Below, piece after piece: positions 1-13,218 of a stretch of 64,000 bases of DNA. Origin of the DNA: Icerya purchasi. Its lineage: Eukaryota > Arthropoda > Insecta > Hemiptera > Monophlebidae. The stretch covers positions 296,795,756 through 296,859,755 of the forward strand of contig CM077115.1 in the NCBI GenBank assembly GCA_039619475.1, written 5' to 3'. Position numbers and translations under genes: made by a program. Numbering within the stretch: the stretch's first letter is position 1; every line of letters starts with the position of its first letter. The notes beneath the pieces are model-generated. The model saw only the letters and a program-made list of their open reading frames with translations, was not told where the DNA came from and made no database searches.

Positions 1-220
1 ATCTTAATTATGTTTCTCTGATGGAAACACTTGATTTTAAAAAAATAAAAAATTTCAAGACGGAACTCCAAGGTCTATCGCACTTTTTAGAAATACTATC
101 CGATTGTATACAGTTCATTAAAACATATTATTTCGAGATAATTTTTCATTAATCAATTTTTAATAAAATAAGAAAGGAATAAATACTACGTTTAAATCCA
201 ATTTTTAGTCTGCTTCAAAC

Positions 221-838
221 AAGCCCGGATTAAGGATAGGCCCGAAGCTACGGAAATATTAGGGGCCCCCCTTTTCGGAAGTGACAAAATTATCAGTTTT
301 ATAGAATAACTAAATTTTCTTTAATTTAATTTAATTATATTATTTTGAATTCACGAATTAACATATAATTATTAATGTAATTAAAACTAAATATCATATA
401 GACAATAGGTAGAATTTTCGATGCCAAAAAAAAAAGATACATATATATAATTTTAATCAATGAATTTTTCAGCAAATTTTAACCAAAGATTTGCATAAAA
501 GAATAGTGTGTGTGCGTGTGTTGCACGTGTACACACGCACACACATTCATTTCCTAAAAACGTAGATTTCGACTCGTTATACCTTAAAAATAAATTTCTG
601 GCACGTTTTTACGGAACTCGAAATTTTATTATTACGAAGTTTCCTCCTCTAGGTGTATTAAAAAATGCACTTGCTCCTGTAAAGTTAATTCTATTTATTT
701 AAAAAAAAGTTGATGTACATGACAAACGATAGATTAATTTTTCATTACATATCGGAAGTGGGTGTCTCTTGGGGGCCCCTTTATAAGACGGGGCCCAGGG
801 CTGCAGCCCCCCCCCTAAACCCCCTTAAATCCAGGCCT
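221..838. mobile_element. hAT-like MITE (probable)
   Basis: The left end aagcccggattaaggatagg and the reverse complement of the right end (aggcctggatttaaggg) are similar inverted repeats. Both are followed by GC-rich ggggcccc stretches (near 270 and 780) that stand out in AT-rich DNA. The interior has no coding potential; a short frame at 508-702 is a (GT/CA)n translation. Imperfect flanks ttcaaac (213-219) and ttcaact (842-848) may be the target duplication. Confidence 0.45.
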
Positions 839-1178
839 ATTTTCAACTATATGCTAAATGTAACCACAATATAGAAAAAAATTTTACAAAGCCGTGTATC
901 ATAGATTTTAAATCATTCTCAATTATATTTGTTTTATGTTTATTTATTTTTCATTCTTATATATTAGATCAAATTGTTTCGATGACGATGGAACTTGTTG
1001 CCACTAGATACAGAATGCTCTTAATTTCTATGATTTCTTAAATTCTTTTTTTTTTTTTTCATGTTCCATACTTATCGAACTATCCTCAAACTTAGATAAA
1101 AAATCTACTGCAATATTAATTTTAAAGTAGATATAACATATTTAATTCACACGTCTTAGTATTAAAAATTAAGCTTAC
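839..1178. other. ALG1 intron sequence (left part), no feature seen
   Basis: Downstream of ALG1 exon 5 on the minus strand. AT-rich with no coding match to the missing ALG1 C-terminus and no repeat recognised, apart from poly(T) near 1049. Confidence 0.6.
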
Positions 1179-4100
1179 CATGGATATTTATACGCACATA
1201 CTGGTAACCCGGATCCGAACATATCTAAAACTTTCATTGGAAGGTCAAAACCACTTGATGATGTATGTAAACATACTCCTAAATCAGCACACGCTGAAAC
1301 ATATAGATATATAGACATATGTAAAATTCGTTAATTTTGGTTTCCAATTCGTAGTATTTATGAAATAGCAATAAATAAACTTACAATTTTTTTTTATTAA
1401 AGAAATTAAAATCTCATAAATAAAATTCTTCTTTTTTTTTTTTGAAAAAGAAAGAAATCTATTAATATTAGTCTTTAATTAAGAAATCCGCTAATCTAAT
1501 ATGAAAGTATTAATAAAAAACCTAATCATAAGATAACAAAGATGGGATATTCGAGTAATACAGTAAAAATAAACTAAGAAATATAAATGTAAAAATATTG
1601 AAAGCCATTTTTTTCCTATTTTCACAGATTAAAGTCAACTCAGCTACTTTAATTTAATATCTGACGACTTTTAAACAGCGTTAGAATATTTAGAACAAAA
1701 TATTGATTTTAATTTTTGTACTTGAATAAATATATTAAATATACTCTTTATACATTTTTGCGTTCTTTTTATATTAAACAATAGTAAAGAAAACACATTT
1801 TATAAAATTAAATACAACTTAAAAATTATAAAAATTGATTAAAAATTTTGAAAAGGACGTTTTCGAATACAAATTTAATTTTAAATTAAACTTACTGGAT
1901 GAAGTAAATAGACAATATTGCACAAAAATAAAAATACCTAATAAAGATGGATAATCTTCGGGTTCCAACCAAAGAGTAACTATATGAACTTTTTTCCACT
2001 CCATATCTGATATTACTTTAACGTAATAATCCTTCATTGGCCCTTTCCCGGTAATAGCGCAAATAATTGATGGATAATTTTCATCGGTTAAGTCGTAAGC
2101 TATAAATCATTTAGCTTATTAACTGTTACATTAATTCAAATTCATTATTATATTTCAATTAAATAAAATAATCGTAGCCAATAAAAAAGTACATTTTGCC
2201 GCTCAGCAATAATTCAAAACTAATTTAAAATTTAATAGAAATACAGAAAAAGTAAAAAATTACGATAAAAAAAAAACAGCGACGATAAGACCTAACCTTT
2301 ATTTCCAAAATTTTAATCATATTTATATATTTCAAAAAAAAAATTGAATTCATTAATCAGTTTATTTATTATGTTAAAAAAATACCGTTTGCCGACAAAT
2401 TAATATCATAAATATCATTTAAATACATAAAAACAAAACAACTAAAAAGAAATATTAAATTTAAATAAAAAATAATTTAAAAAAATTAATTTTCCAACTA
2501 AACACCGGAACTTCATTATATATAACTTTCGTTATAAAACAACTGCTTGTGGAAGACTTGCACACGATGTATATTTCAAACAATAGCGCTTATAAATACG
2601 TAAGGACAAGATATTTGTTATGTTTCTTTCTTAATAGTCAGCTGGAAAAAAGTGAACTTTACATAACCGTTAACGCGCTTAAACGAAAATACAATGTACC
2701 CCAAAATACTTGGCGTCACATCAGATTGACAATTCTTCTGTAGTCTACACAAGAGGGAGCGTAATGCATAAAATCGCATGAACAACTTAACAGAGCAGCG
2801 ACTTTGGGAACATTAGCCCTTGCCTTGGTTGAATATGCTGGCCCTGTATAGGAGAATAGCATTCCCACCCGCAAAATCAATGTCGAAAATAAACAGTCTC
2901 GAGAATAATAATAGGAACCGTATCCACTAAAATGTTATCTGTTCTCATATATGATGAAAAGGAACTACTATTAAAGAACGGTCAAAATACAGGAAAAATG
3001 AAGCCCTACCAATGCACTCGGCTAAGGCGTCCTGTGTTATTTAAAATCAAGAAAACCCATATAGCAAAACCACAGCCAAACAAATTATTCCGAATTTTAA
3101 TAGAATGCAAACTTCAAGAAAGTAATGGATAGAAGATAATCTAGATAAAAGAGGAATTAATATGTTAAATCGTTTTTGTACGAAACGAGGAAGATACGGG
3201 AAAATCATGAAGAAGAAGTGGAGTATAAAAGTAGAGCGCCTATGGCCGTAAGGATGAATTACATCCTTAAAGAATGTAAAATGCGAGCTTTGGAACGTGA
3301 CTGAAAGATAATTACGGAACTGGCAGAACTTGCGAATGAATGCTGGTAACAAAACGCTTAATTATAAAACTATTACTACATGTATGTTGTGATTTATCTG
3401 TGAATATTTTTATCCATTAATGATTATATACTTCTGCTTTTATAATTCGCTTCGTAATTTTTTCATACTCGAAGATATACGATTAATAATAATAATAATT
3501 TCCATGATTTTTTGATTGATTAAAATGAAACATAAATTTACCTCTTAGTGCATCTAATAATAAGGAAAAATCTTCATCTTCCGTCCAGCTTGTACTGGAA
3601 ATCAACAACGCTAATCGACGATCCGAATGAATTAATTTGGTGAATTTATCATCATAACTGCTCAGTTTATTTAATAAATCGATTCTTTTATCAGCTGATA
3701 TATAACCGGTAAACTGTGGTCCAGGACGATCATATAAAGTAGTTGCCCTATTTAAAACGCTATGTATATTATAAAATTCTAAACCCAGCTAGATTTTTCT
3801 TGGTTCAAATTTTACTGCTTTAAATTAAAATAACTACTAAATTCAAAATTAATTCGATAATCACGCGAAAAAGAAATATGGAATTTACCTTATATTCCAC
3901 TTCTTTGCCAAATCTTCTTTCATCGCATTCGATACACAAATATTATCGTGAGCCTGCTGACCGAAGTATAATTCCAGTAGACGTGAATATTTAACTATTT
4001 TATTATTTCGCCCGACAGATAACGCCAGAACTGTATACGCATAATTATGCCAATCAATAATAAACTTTTTTCTAAGTAGAAAACAATAAAGCCAGCAAAT

Positions 4101-4509
4101 GAATAAAGTCGGAATTGCGGGTGGATTTTGGACTAGTAAGATTTGATAACTTCCGTTCCATATTAAAACCCAAAATAACGTCACGGCTTGCCAAATAGTT
4201 TTTAAAATAAGACTAAATAAACGAGGTACATCTGGAAATGAAATAAATAGGAATCAGTTCGTTTTCATTTATCTTATATTACATTTACTAATGCCGAAAA
4301 CACACAAACTTACAATTTTTAAAATTAGGCGGTTGAGGCACATCGACTGCAGTTACACTCTGCAACAAATCACTCGATATGCGCGATTCACAATATCCAA
4401 TAATATCTACATCATAGCCTTCTTTGTTTAAAGAATAACAATGGTACTGCATTCTAGGACTGTGACCAACATCGCCTAAAACAATTACACCCACTCTTTT
4501 TTTGCTCAT
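1179..4509 (-). CDS. ALG1: ALG1 chitobiosyldiphosphodolichol beta-mannosyltransferase, exons 1-5 (3' end outside window)
   Basis: ALG1 adds the first mannose (beta-1,4, from GDP-mannose) to GlcNAc2-PP-dolichol on the cytosolic face of the ER, in N-glycan precursor synthesis. Five exons read on the minus strand: 4509-4314, 4231-3889, 3747-3542, 2099-1938 and 1293-1179. Every junction has GT/AG and the phases join, giving 340 codons. The N-terminus has [16 protein letters not shown], the Rossmann start typical of GT33 enzymes. Exon 2 carries a hydrophobic stretch and [10 protein letters not shown] then IDWHNYAY. Exon 3 has [18 protein letters not shown]. Exon 4 has AITGKGP and [11 protein letters not shown], and exon 5 has [18 protein letters not shown] and DMFG. 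All are recognisable ALG1 blocks in the right order. The start at 4509 (MSKKRVGV) is preferred to an in-frame ATG at 4527. Animal ALG1 is about 460 aa, so roughly the last 100 residues should lie left of position 1179; none was found in 1-1178. The exons are intact with no stops or frameshifts, so the gene looks functional. Confidence 0.93.
1294..1937. other. ALG1 intron 4, no feature seen
   Basis: AT-rich intron with consistent GT/AG ends at its borders. Nothing recognisable inside. Confidence 0.7.
2780..3380 (+). pseudogene. Degraded LINE tail (jockey/CR1-like RT C-terminus) in ALG1 intron 3
   Basis: Broken plus-strand frames read [16 protein letters not shown], then, after stops, [13 protein letters not shown], and further on [16 protein letters not shown] and KCELWNVTE. 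These resemble the post-RT block of jockey-like LINEs (LAEYCAPVW..., INRFRTGHGRC...). The fragment opposes ALG1 and is intronic. Short open frames at 2932-3132 and 3047-3352 are parts or shadows of it. Confidence 0.55.
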
Positions 4510-4527
4510 TTTAAAAACTATAAACAA

Positions 4528-5289
4528 TATTAATCACACAAGTTACAAAAATGTTACTACATGCGTTTGAAGCCGAATATTAAAATGATTAAAACTACTA
4601 AAAAAAATCTAACACGCAAAAGATACCCAACGTCTTCTGGTATTTCCAGAACTCGAATGCCGGATTTTATTTAACCGAAAACAGCTGATGTTTATTTACA
4701 CGCGCATATAATTGCATAAAATTAATCGATTAAAAAATCGATAAATCGTAAATTTATGTTTTACTTTTAAAAATGTTGCTTTATTTACCCGAATTTTTAA
4801 TGTAGAATTTACGCAGTCACTAAATTAAAATTACTTAATTTAACTTTCAACGGACTTTGATTTTGAAACTGTCTGCTTAAGAAAATTAAAAAGTTATGTT
4901 AAATTATAATTATTTTTCTATTTCATTAGTTATTTTAAAATTTGTTTAATGGTACTTTTACCGTTTACTATCGAACATACACTTATTTTCGACAGTAAAA
5001 ACTTGTAAAAAATTCTGTTGAATGGACATACACATGCGAGCATTTCATGACGATAATTCACGCAAGTTATTTGCAAGTGGACAACGGCCTTAATTTTAAT
5101 TAACTATGTACAATGACAAACATTTGTTTAAATGCAGGAAACATCATTCGATAAATACAAAAACCCAGTTAAATATGTGTTAATAAAATTGTTAATTTCA
5201 AAAAAATTGTACCTTTTTATCATTATTAAATAAAATAAATTTTTGAAATATACAGAAAAAAAAACATTATATGAAAAGAATAGTTAACT
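4528..5289. other. ALG1 upstream region
   Basis: AT-rich sequence upstream of the ALG1 start; the promoter must lie here but no clear TATA or initiator could be assigned. No repeat seen. Confidence 0.5.
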
Positions 5290-6720
5290 TTATTACTATG
5301 CGCAATTCCTGAATTTGCGAGGAAACATAATCGCACCGATTGTATGAAATACTAAAACGTCTGCACGGCGCTTCAAAGTCCAAAACTCATGCGAATAAAT
5401 TCATGCAAACCAAAATGAATGGACGTTTGCTGCTTTCGTTACATCCTTAGCATAGATGGGGATGTTATTGATAAGCTCTTACCAGGTTGATGGTGATAAA
5501 AACAGAATATCTCTTCAACTATCTGGCGTCGTGCCAAGAATGTGTAGGACTGGATTAATATTGATGTTAAGAGGTACCGCTGAAATGTTAGTGGAATATG
5601 TGACGAAACCGGTAGATGAACATTGACCTCGGAAGCATTTAGTGGGAAGTATGCTCAAGTTGTTGCCCAAAACTATTAAAAATGTTACGTTTTTGTACAC
5701 ATTCGTACATGAACGAGTAATATGATTTCTGGGATTCACATGTCCCAGCAGTGAGATGGTATTTTAGAGGTATGCGCATCTGGGGCAATAGTTGTAGGCC
5801 TAGGGTCAAAAGCAGCTGTAGTACCAAAATAGTCCGTTTGTGGTATTTAAACTGGTGCAATCACATGAAATAGAACATAGACGTGTTACCAAATAGGCGC
5901 GTCTTTCAATGGTGTTCATTTTAATAGTGATATTTTCAATCGCTTGTCTTAAATCACGCTAGTTGGTTCAGATTCATATCCCCGAAACCTGAAAGTCGCC
6001 TCTGTTGGCTGACTGAAAAATATGGGAATTTTCACTGATTTCAAAAATGTTATCAGCATTTCTGCCGGTGTGTCAAGGTTTCCAATGCTCACAGTAATTA
6101 ATGTTTACACGTGAATTGACAGTCACTTGATCCACAACCTCTCTGACACGTTTTCAGTGATTCTATTGCCCCTTAATCGCCTAATTCCTTGTAACAACCA
6201 CAATGGCTCTTGATCACCAAGTATTAAATTTTGTCCATAGATTTAGTAAAAATCGAAACCATGCGGTCCTTTAACTTTTAATATTGCTGTTTGTTCATGA
6301 TGTTAATGTTGGTTGAAATATTGGATGCATACATTAAAATGTTCAAATATAGTTTAGCTGTTATCAAGCATAGCCATACTGCGTGAAATTGGTGATTTTG
6401 TGCACTGTGAAATAATTCTTGACCAGCGGAAACCATCATTTACTGTCTCTAACAATGAATCTTGTTAGTTTGGTATTTTTGTGAAATTCATGAAAGTTGC
6501 TGGCTGGATTGGCTGATGTGTCTGATATGCTAATGTTCGAGTTGGAAATGCCGCTCGGCGGATTCCCTGTACAACCCAACATACCCGCAAACTGAAGTGT
6601 AATGGAAGAGGAGGAACTCAAAACACAGACCCCAACCAATAATTTGGGGACATGAAATTTTCTGTTTTTTTTTTTTTTTTCGTTAGAGATACAATCGCAG
6701 GGCAAGTAAACCGCAATGAA
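5290..6720. other. Higher-GC island of unknown nature
   Basis: Noticeably less AT-rich than the flanks, with frames broken on both strands (for example 89 codons at 6705-6436 minus, and 74 and 73 codons at 5739-5515 and 5860-5639 minus). It looks like decayed coding DNA, perhaps an old transposon, but no family motif was recognised on either strand. Confidence 0.4.
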
Positions 6721-7386
6721 TACGATTGTATTATCTTTCTACCTATTGTAGAAAATCGCGCGAGTTTATTTTAAAGTAATAAAATCCAGCAATTTTAGTT
6801 TTTTTCAGCACCTCAACACGTATGGCAAGGAGCACTAATACAAGGAAAAAGAAAGAAAACTTAGAAAATCACTTTTAGGCCACTAATTTGTAGATGAAAA
6901 CGTTTGCCATCTATATAGTATGATGAAATAACAGATGAAAATATAAAAATATTGACCTGTTACTTGTTGTAAGAAAACATGTTTTTATATCGCTGCGACC
7001 GAACTGCTACTCATTAGGGAATGAATCATGCACAACCAACAGCAAAGGAATTAAAAATATTCTGCTACACAATAGCTTCGCGGTATGAAAAACGAAAACG
7101 GCTAATTGATGCAAACCGGCGCAGCCGCAAGCTTTTTGTAGTAGTTACTCCAGAAGCTTCTGGACTTTAATTATATCAAGCCAACTTTCTAAACAAATGC
7201 AGGACACTTCTAGTTTACATCTAATCTTGTTTCCTCTGCATCTATTACAGTAAACTTTTTTTTAAACAATATATTTCCAAAGGAACAAAACAAACAATAA
7301 ACGATATACTTATCGCAGAAATATTTTCAGACAAAGCCTATCTTTAGCCGGAAAAAAAGTCACTAACATAAAACTGAGCATATGTT

Positions 7387-7524
7387 GCAAACAAAATTAT
7401 AAAAAGTTTAAAATCACAAACATAGAACAGAAATATGTGCCACAAATAAAAAAATAAAAAAAAGTTTATACTACATATCTCTGTTCTATGTTTGTGATTT
7501 TAAACTTTTTATAATTTTGTTTGC
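7387..7524. repeat. 44-bp perfect inverted repeat (hairpin)
   Basis: Arms 7387-7430 and 7481-7524 are exact reverse complements (start gcaaacaaaattataaaaag, inner end catagaacag). Complementarity continues inward for about 7 more bases with one mismatch, leaving an A-rich loop of about 36 bases. It lies in no identified gene. Confidence 0.95.
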
Positions 7525-7689
7525 GACAGATAGAAAAATGATATGAGTTATAGAAAAAATAAAATTTATAAGTTGTAAAGGCTTAATATTTTATTAAACA
7601 AGAATAAAATCTTAATTAAAACATAATTTTCGTGGGTTTCTGGCAAATTATTCATGATTACGCGCCTATGAATACTCATTATGGCCAGT

Positions 7690-7764
7690 TGATTAAAAAG
7701 GTTCAAAGCTCCAGGAGGGGGCAGCTGCCCCGCCTGACGACCCCCATGCACACCACTACATACT
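7690..7764 (-). repeat. Transposon terminus remnant (hAT-like, GC-rich)
   Basis: Read on the minus strand, tagtggtgtgcatgggggtc then a GC-rich palindromic ggggcagctgcccc. Such GC-rich ends in AT-rich insect DNA are typical of hAT-group termini. No partner end was found. Confidence 0.3.
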
Positions 7765-8156
7765 AAGATAGATACATTTGCCAAATTTAAACATTATTGA
7801 CATTATTAAGATCATTAATAATTTTTCAAAAACAGGGAAGAAGTGTTATCATTTTAATCGAACTTTTTACACGTTTCTGAAGTCTGTTTTTTGCTGCACA
7901 ATATAAATTCGAAAATACATATTTAAGTTTGATTCATGATATATTCCAGCGGAACCGTATCTGAAGGAGGTTTTCAGGGCACGAAATAATAACTGCTTGA
8001 ATTAAATGAGCCGAAATTCAGAATAAATTTATTTATTTTCAATTTTTGACAAAAGAAAATAAAATTGAAATTTTTATGAATTCTATGGGAACGACTATTT
8101 TTTATTTGTTTTTATTTCAGTGTTCAAATATTTCATATACAATAATTGACTACACG

Positions 8157-9829
8157 ATCGTCTCTTTCTTTGTTGAATCATTCCCTTTCCTCAATTAACC
8201 TTTCTATTTCTCCTATTAAATCTTGTTATGCTGTATTTACTCTGCGACCTTATAATCCTGATTCTGTCTATCTATTCTTTGCAAATACACTTCTTTCTCG
8301 TGTTAATTGCTTTTGTTATCTTGGTATCTCCCTTGACAATCGGTTATCTTTCTCCAAACACATCAAATATCTTTCCTCTTCAGCAACCAAAAGGCTAAAC
8401 TTGCTGAAGGCCTTATCTCCAACCAAATGGGGTGGAAATCCTTATGTCCTTATTTCTCTATATAAATCAATCATCCGCTCAAAATTTGATTACTGTTTAC
8501 GCCTCTAAGTCCCGACTCTCTAAATTGGATGTAATCCAAAACTTTTGCCTTCGTCTATGCCTTGGTGCTCTTAAATCCTCTCTAGTTCCAGCAGTCCTTG
8601 CCGAATCTAATACACCACCCCTTTCTATTCGTAGATCTTATTTGGGATATCATTTTCTCACTAAGCGTCACCCACTCACGTCCTCTACTCTTATTCATTC
8701 CTATCTTTCCATTTCTAGAAACTGGTGTTTCGTACCTAGAAAAATCCCTATTTTATCTCTAATTTCCCTTCGGTTCAGTTCCTTTTTTCCTTAAATAATT
8801 TCCTTTGGCAATCTCCCTTATTTCACTTTTAATTTCGCTGATCTCTACCATTCTCCAAATATGTTTACTGTACTTACGCTCTCTAAGTCTCTTCCGCAGG
8901 CCCTAATCAGACAGGAATTCCACAGTTTTATCAATTCTCATTTTCCTTCGCGTGCAACCGTGTTTACAGATGATTCGAAGAGGCCGAATGATGTCAGTGC
9001 CTCCTTTATCCTCTCAGATTTTGGCTTTTCAGAATCTTTTCGCTTGCTTCCTATCTGTTCCATATTCACAGCCGAATTGATGGCTATTCTACGCTCCATT
9101 ATTTTCATTTCCTCCAATCACCTTTCCTCTAAATTCTTAATTATATCTGACTCCATGACTGCTCTTCAGGCCATTTGTTCTCCCATACCTGATCATTCCT
9201 GTGATTTTATCATACTCCGCATACGCTCACTTATCCACATTCTTTCTTCCCTTCATTCTATTCAAATTGATTTGCTGTGGGTTCCTAGTCATTCGGGCAT
9301 CTTCGGTAACGAAGCGGCGGACTCCTTGGCTCGGGTTGCTGCCTCTTCACACTTCTTTTTTATGAAAATCCCATCATCTAATCTCCTTCCACTGTGCAAA
9401 GGTTTTCATCTTAGTTTTTGGTCGGATATATACGTTTCCTCTTTCTCTAGCAATTTTTCTTTTTATCGGTCTATTCAACCTAGTCTTCCTATCAATCCGT
9501 GGTTTTCGTTGTTTCCTTCACTACGTCGTTCTGTTGTCGCCTCTGTTATTCGCTTGCGCCTTAACCATTCGTTGTTGCTTTCCTCCCGTTTTCGTTTTTC
9601 GTTAGTTGCCTCTCCATATTGTCCTCTCCACTCAAACGAAGAACATGTTTGCGATGCGGACCATGTGTTCTTTGAGTTTTCATCTTATCTTTTCGATCTT
9701 CACAGATTGTTCGTATTATTTGTTCTTTTCTCCTAACAATATCTGACCGTATCAAGATATAATTGACTCCTTCCTATTCTAATATTTCTGGGTAAAGGTC
9801 CCCGGTTGACGAGCCCAAAAAAAAAAAAA
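8157..9829 (+). mobile_element. 5'-truncated I-clade LINE fragment (RT end plus RNase H), different family
   Basis: A plus-strand non-LTR copy is flanked by a 9-bp target duplication GACTACACG (8148-8156 and 9830-9838) and ends in poly(A) at 9817-9829. It starts inside the RT C-terminal region: SPIKSCYAVFTLRPY, FCYLGISLDNRLSFSKHI, KWGGNPYVL, SIIRSKFDYC. These align closely with ORF2 of the full-length LINE in this window. A small deletion near 8490 shifts the frame (continuing SKLDVIQNFCLRLCLG). A stop near 8790 precedes the RNase H part (8861-9736), which shows VFTDDSK, IFTAELMAIL, IISDSMTAL and VPSHSGIFGNEAADSLA. The C-terminus has ADHVFFEFSSY. Pyrimidine-rich codon use differs from the neighbouring AT-rich DNA. 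The 3' end (ggtccccggttgacgagccc) is shared with a remnant at 62.03 kb. Confidence 0.88.
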
Positions 9830-9910
9830 GACTACACGGCTTTAGTGTATTATTTATAAATAAATATATTTCTTGATAATACACACACACCTATATATAT
9901 ATACTTTTTT

Positions 9911-9954
9911 TTCGTAACCCCTCCCGAAATTTTGGTCTAGATACGGCCCTGCAT
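9911..9954 (-). repeat. hAT-like terminus remnant
   Basis: On the minus strand it begins CAGGGCCGTATCTAGACC and continues to gggaggggttacg, which is the style of hAT-type terminal inverted repeats. The matching far end and transposase are not seen. Confidence 0.3.
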
Positions 9955-11204
9955 TCTAGCACCAGTTTGTATTAGGCATCCTTTACATTGTCTCCTTTTG
10001 TAAAAGTTAAGTATGCGTAAATACAAACAAAAAAATAAGAAATGATACGCAAAATTAAGCAATTAAATACATTATAAAAAAATAGAATAACTAAAATTAA
10101 GTGAGATAATAACCATGAGCCTCGGTAATTATTTCATAACTTTTTTTTGTTTCATTTTTAAATCGGATATCTATAATCATCAACTAGTTTTCTGCTGCTT
10201 CGTTTAATCCGTTGTTGAGTCTGGTTGTAGACTATACTGTTAGGATTTTGATCTGAAAACAATATCTGATTATAATTTATCAACTGATATTGTTCTGTTA
10301 TTTCCATAATCAACTATATATTTCTCATATTTTGAATCTGATAACTAGTCTCATTCTAATTAACATTAATATAAATAATCAGTACTAATTTGAAATGGTG
10401 GGGAAAATTCTTCAGTTTTTTTTTCTTCATGTTTATTAAATCACTGTTGATCAATTGCTGTCCAGGAACAAATGTGAAGATGTAATTACTTCAAACCATC
10501 TAAGGGCGAGGCTGTACAGAAATTAGTACTGAGAAATTTGTGGATTATAAGAGCACCAAGTATGTAAAGAATTTAAAATGAACCAACGTCTATAAATAAA
10601 TATCTTCAAAAAGAATATGGATCTTCCCTCCAGTTAACTTACAAATCCCTCGTGTCATTTCTTATATAGCTATGTTTTTAAACACATCATTTATTCCACC
10701 TGTCATATTCACGATCCTAACAGAAAAAAATGATTAAAGCAGTATAAATTTCTATCTACCTTATTGTTGGGTAATTTAATAGTTTGTTTATTAGAGAAAA
10801 TAAATACATGTTTCTAAAGCCTTTCTGCTACTCGATATTATACTGAAACAATTTTTTTTTCAAACTAATGACTCCTCTCTGTAATATAAGGTATTATCCA
10901 TAAAGTAATGCTCTTCAATTATCTAGAGAGATTTGAATTATAAAAAAGACAGTAACTTCATTTAAATCTGATTTTAAAATGATTATAACCAACTTTATGA
11001 ATTCAATAATTAAATTTAAACGAAGTATGAAATGGAACTCTTAAACAATACAGTTTTATATAAACAAAAATATGAATAACAATCAAAAAACAATCTTGAC
11101 TCACTAAGTGTCTACATATTCTACACCAAAATGTATAAATGGGCCCAATAAATATTCTCAGATAAAATTAAACACAGTTAAACGAGCTGAGACGCTCAAC
11201 ATTA
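9955..11204. other. Intergenic, no feature seen
   Basis: AT-rich; no coding match, tRNA-like or terminal-repeat signal recognised. Confidence 0.6.
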
Positions 11205-11606
11205 CTAAGATTAAATATTGATTCATTCAAGACATTTTAGTTAATGGTTTGGGCTCGAAACGTGTCTCTGCCAAGCTGGTGTCGAAAGACCTGAATTCAT
11301 GCAAAAGAAGGATATCGTTATCCGTGATTTTTTCGCTGAGAACAGAACGAACACCATTTAACATCCGCAAAATTTTCCGGATTTGACTCCATGCGACTTC
11401 TTCTCATTCATGCAACTCAAAAAATTGGTCCGGGGAACGCATTTCAGCAGTCGAGAAGGGATAACAGAAAAATCGAAGACGACTCTGATGCCATACAGAA
11501 AACCGAGTATAATAAATGTTTTGAGAATTGGATCAACCGCTGCCATACATGCGTTGCAGTCAATCGAAAGTACTTTGAAAGGGAGAAAATTAATTTTGTG
11601 GAATAA
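11205..11606 (+). pseudogene. mariner transposase fragment
   Basis: Plus-strand pieces recall a mariner transposase: VNGLGSKRVSAKLVSKDLN at about 11245, then VIRDFFAENRTNTI, DFFSFMQLKKLVRGTHFSSR and a C-terminal block YNKCFENWINRCHTCVAV followed by YFEREKINFVE (stop at about 11606). The catalytic core between the first two pieces is missing and several frame changes are needed. No terminal inverted repeats were identified. Confidence 0.72.
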
Positions 11607-11649
11607 ACTTGTATTTTTAATTTTTTGAAAAAATTCCTGAAAATTTTTG

Positions 11650-13218
11650 ATCAAGGTAGTATGTAATATTTTTATGTTCAAATGAAAATTAATGGGTGTT
11701 TTGAATAATCAGCGATGAAGTGTTATCAGTTGTCAATCATTTGTACGGGACCATCTATTACATTATTTGCTGTCTAAGCTGCGACAATATCTGCTTCTAT
11801 CTTTTTATTGTCCAAAAAACATTGTATGTATTTTATTCGTTTATTCTTTCTGTCATCTTACAGTATTCCAAATGAACGTATAAAATAAAAGCAACCGCGT
11901 ATAGTCTGGCTTGTAATTTTCAGTCACTGAGTTCGTTTTCTATAACACAAGGTTTTCTCTTTAAACTAATGAATTTATTTTTTAAATTTCTTTTACATTT
12001 GGGAAGTGAATCTCTCCAGTATATCAAATAATTTTTTATAATAAAATACATTCTTTCATAATTGTATATAATTTTACCTGACGGTGTATGTTTTAATTAT
12101 CTGACTATAATACATTTGCACAGCCATTCTGTTTTCATTTTAATGATTTAATTGGTTTTGTTTTTTGTTTTGTATTAGTGAAATTTAACTTTTGTAATCT
12201 TCAGAAGAAGAAAAAAAACAATGGTTATGTTTTTATTTTAATGCCTTAATTGATATGCTATTTTTAAAAAGAACACAATTTCCAACACGTCTTGCATTTC
12301 CAATGACTTACAGGGTTAAATATTTGATAAAATTAGTTTATTGACTCAGAAAACAAAATATTTACGCATAGTTATTATATATGTAGCTTTATCGAGATGT
12401 ACAAGTCAGTTTGATACTAAAAATAAATGTACACTATAAAATAGTGTAATGCATAATATTGTATTTAAAAAAGTTTTACAATAAACACTTTTTTATTTAA
12501 ATTATTATAATCTAGGAGTTGGTACGCGAAGCGCGCAGAAGGCGAAGGCTCCTAATGTATTATATGAAAATAAATGTGATATTTTCACTTAACTGTCTCT
12601 CCCTCCCTCTCTCATTGATGGCCGATTGTGGATGTGCTACCGCTCCTCGGAATAATTAAAATTGTTAAATATACTATGTTTACATTTCTGTGTAGCATCT
12701 ACTGAATTACTGTTGAGGAATAAGTGAAAAGAGATTAATGATATTCTTTTTTACTGAAGTATATGCTATTATTAAACGATTGAAGAAGTATATTTCTAAA
12801 ATTACAAAACCGATAGATCTGAATAAGATTAAAATCAGAACAAATCTTATTCTAAATTTACTATTACACTTAATAGCGTAAAAACTTTCCTAATTGACTA
12901 AACATCAATTTTTATTTTTCAAATCATGGAATATTTAAGATTTATTTTTTATGGATTTAAAATATATACGAGTTTAGCGTTATTGGATTTATAACAGGCG
13001 AATGAGGATAAAATTTTACAAGTACAGCAGCAGATTTTTCCTTATTCAGCGAACTTCAATTTTAATTATAACAAAATTATGTGAACTACATTAGTACATT
13101 TAGTTAATTTAGTTAATAATCTAATAAACATTAGTATTATCCAAAATATTATAAAAGCTATATAATTTTATAATGAAATTTAATGAAGTAATTTTGACAT
13201 TATTTATCCGCTATATTT
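11650..13218. other. Intergenic, one GC-rich hairpin only
   Basis: AT-rich apart from a GC-rich segment at about 12512-12556 (aggag ... acgcgaagcgcg ... ctcct) that can fold back on itself and may be a repeat end. Nothing else recognised. Confidence 0.5.

Noticed and set aside
508..702. 64-codon frame with a Thr-His run
   Set aside because: Produced by a (GT/CA)n stretch inside a probable MITE.
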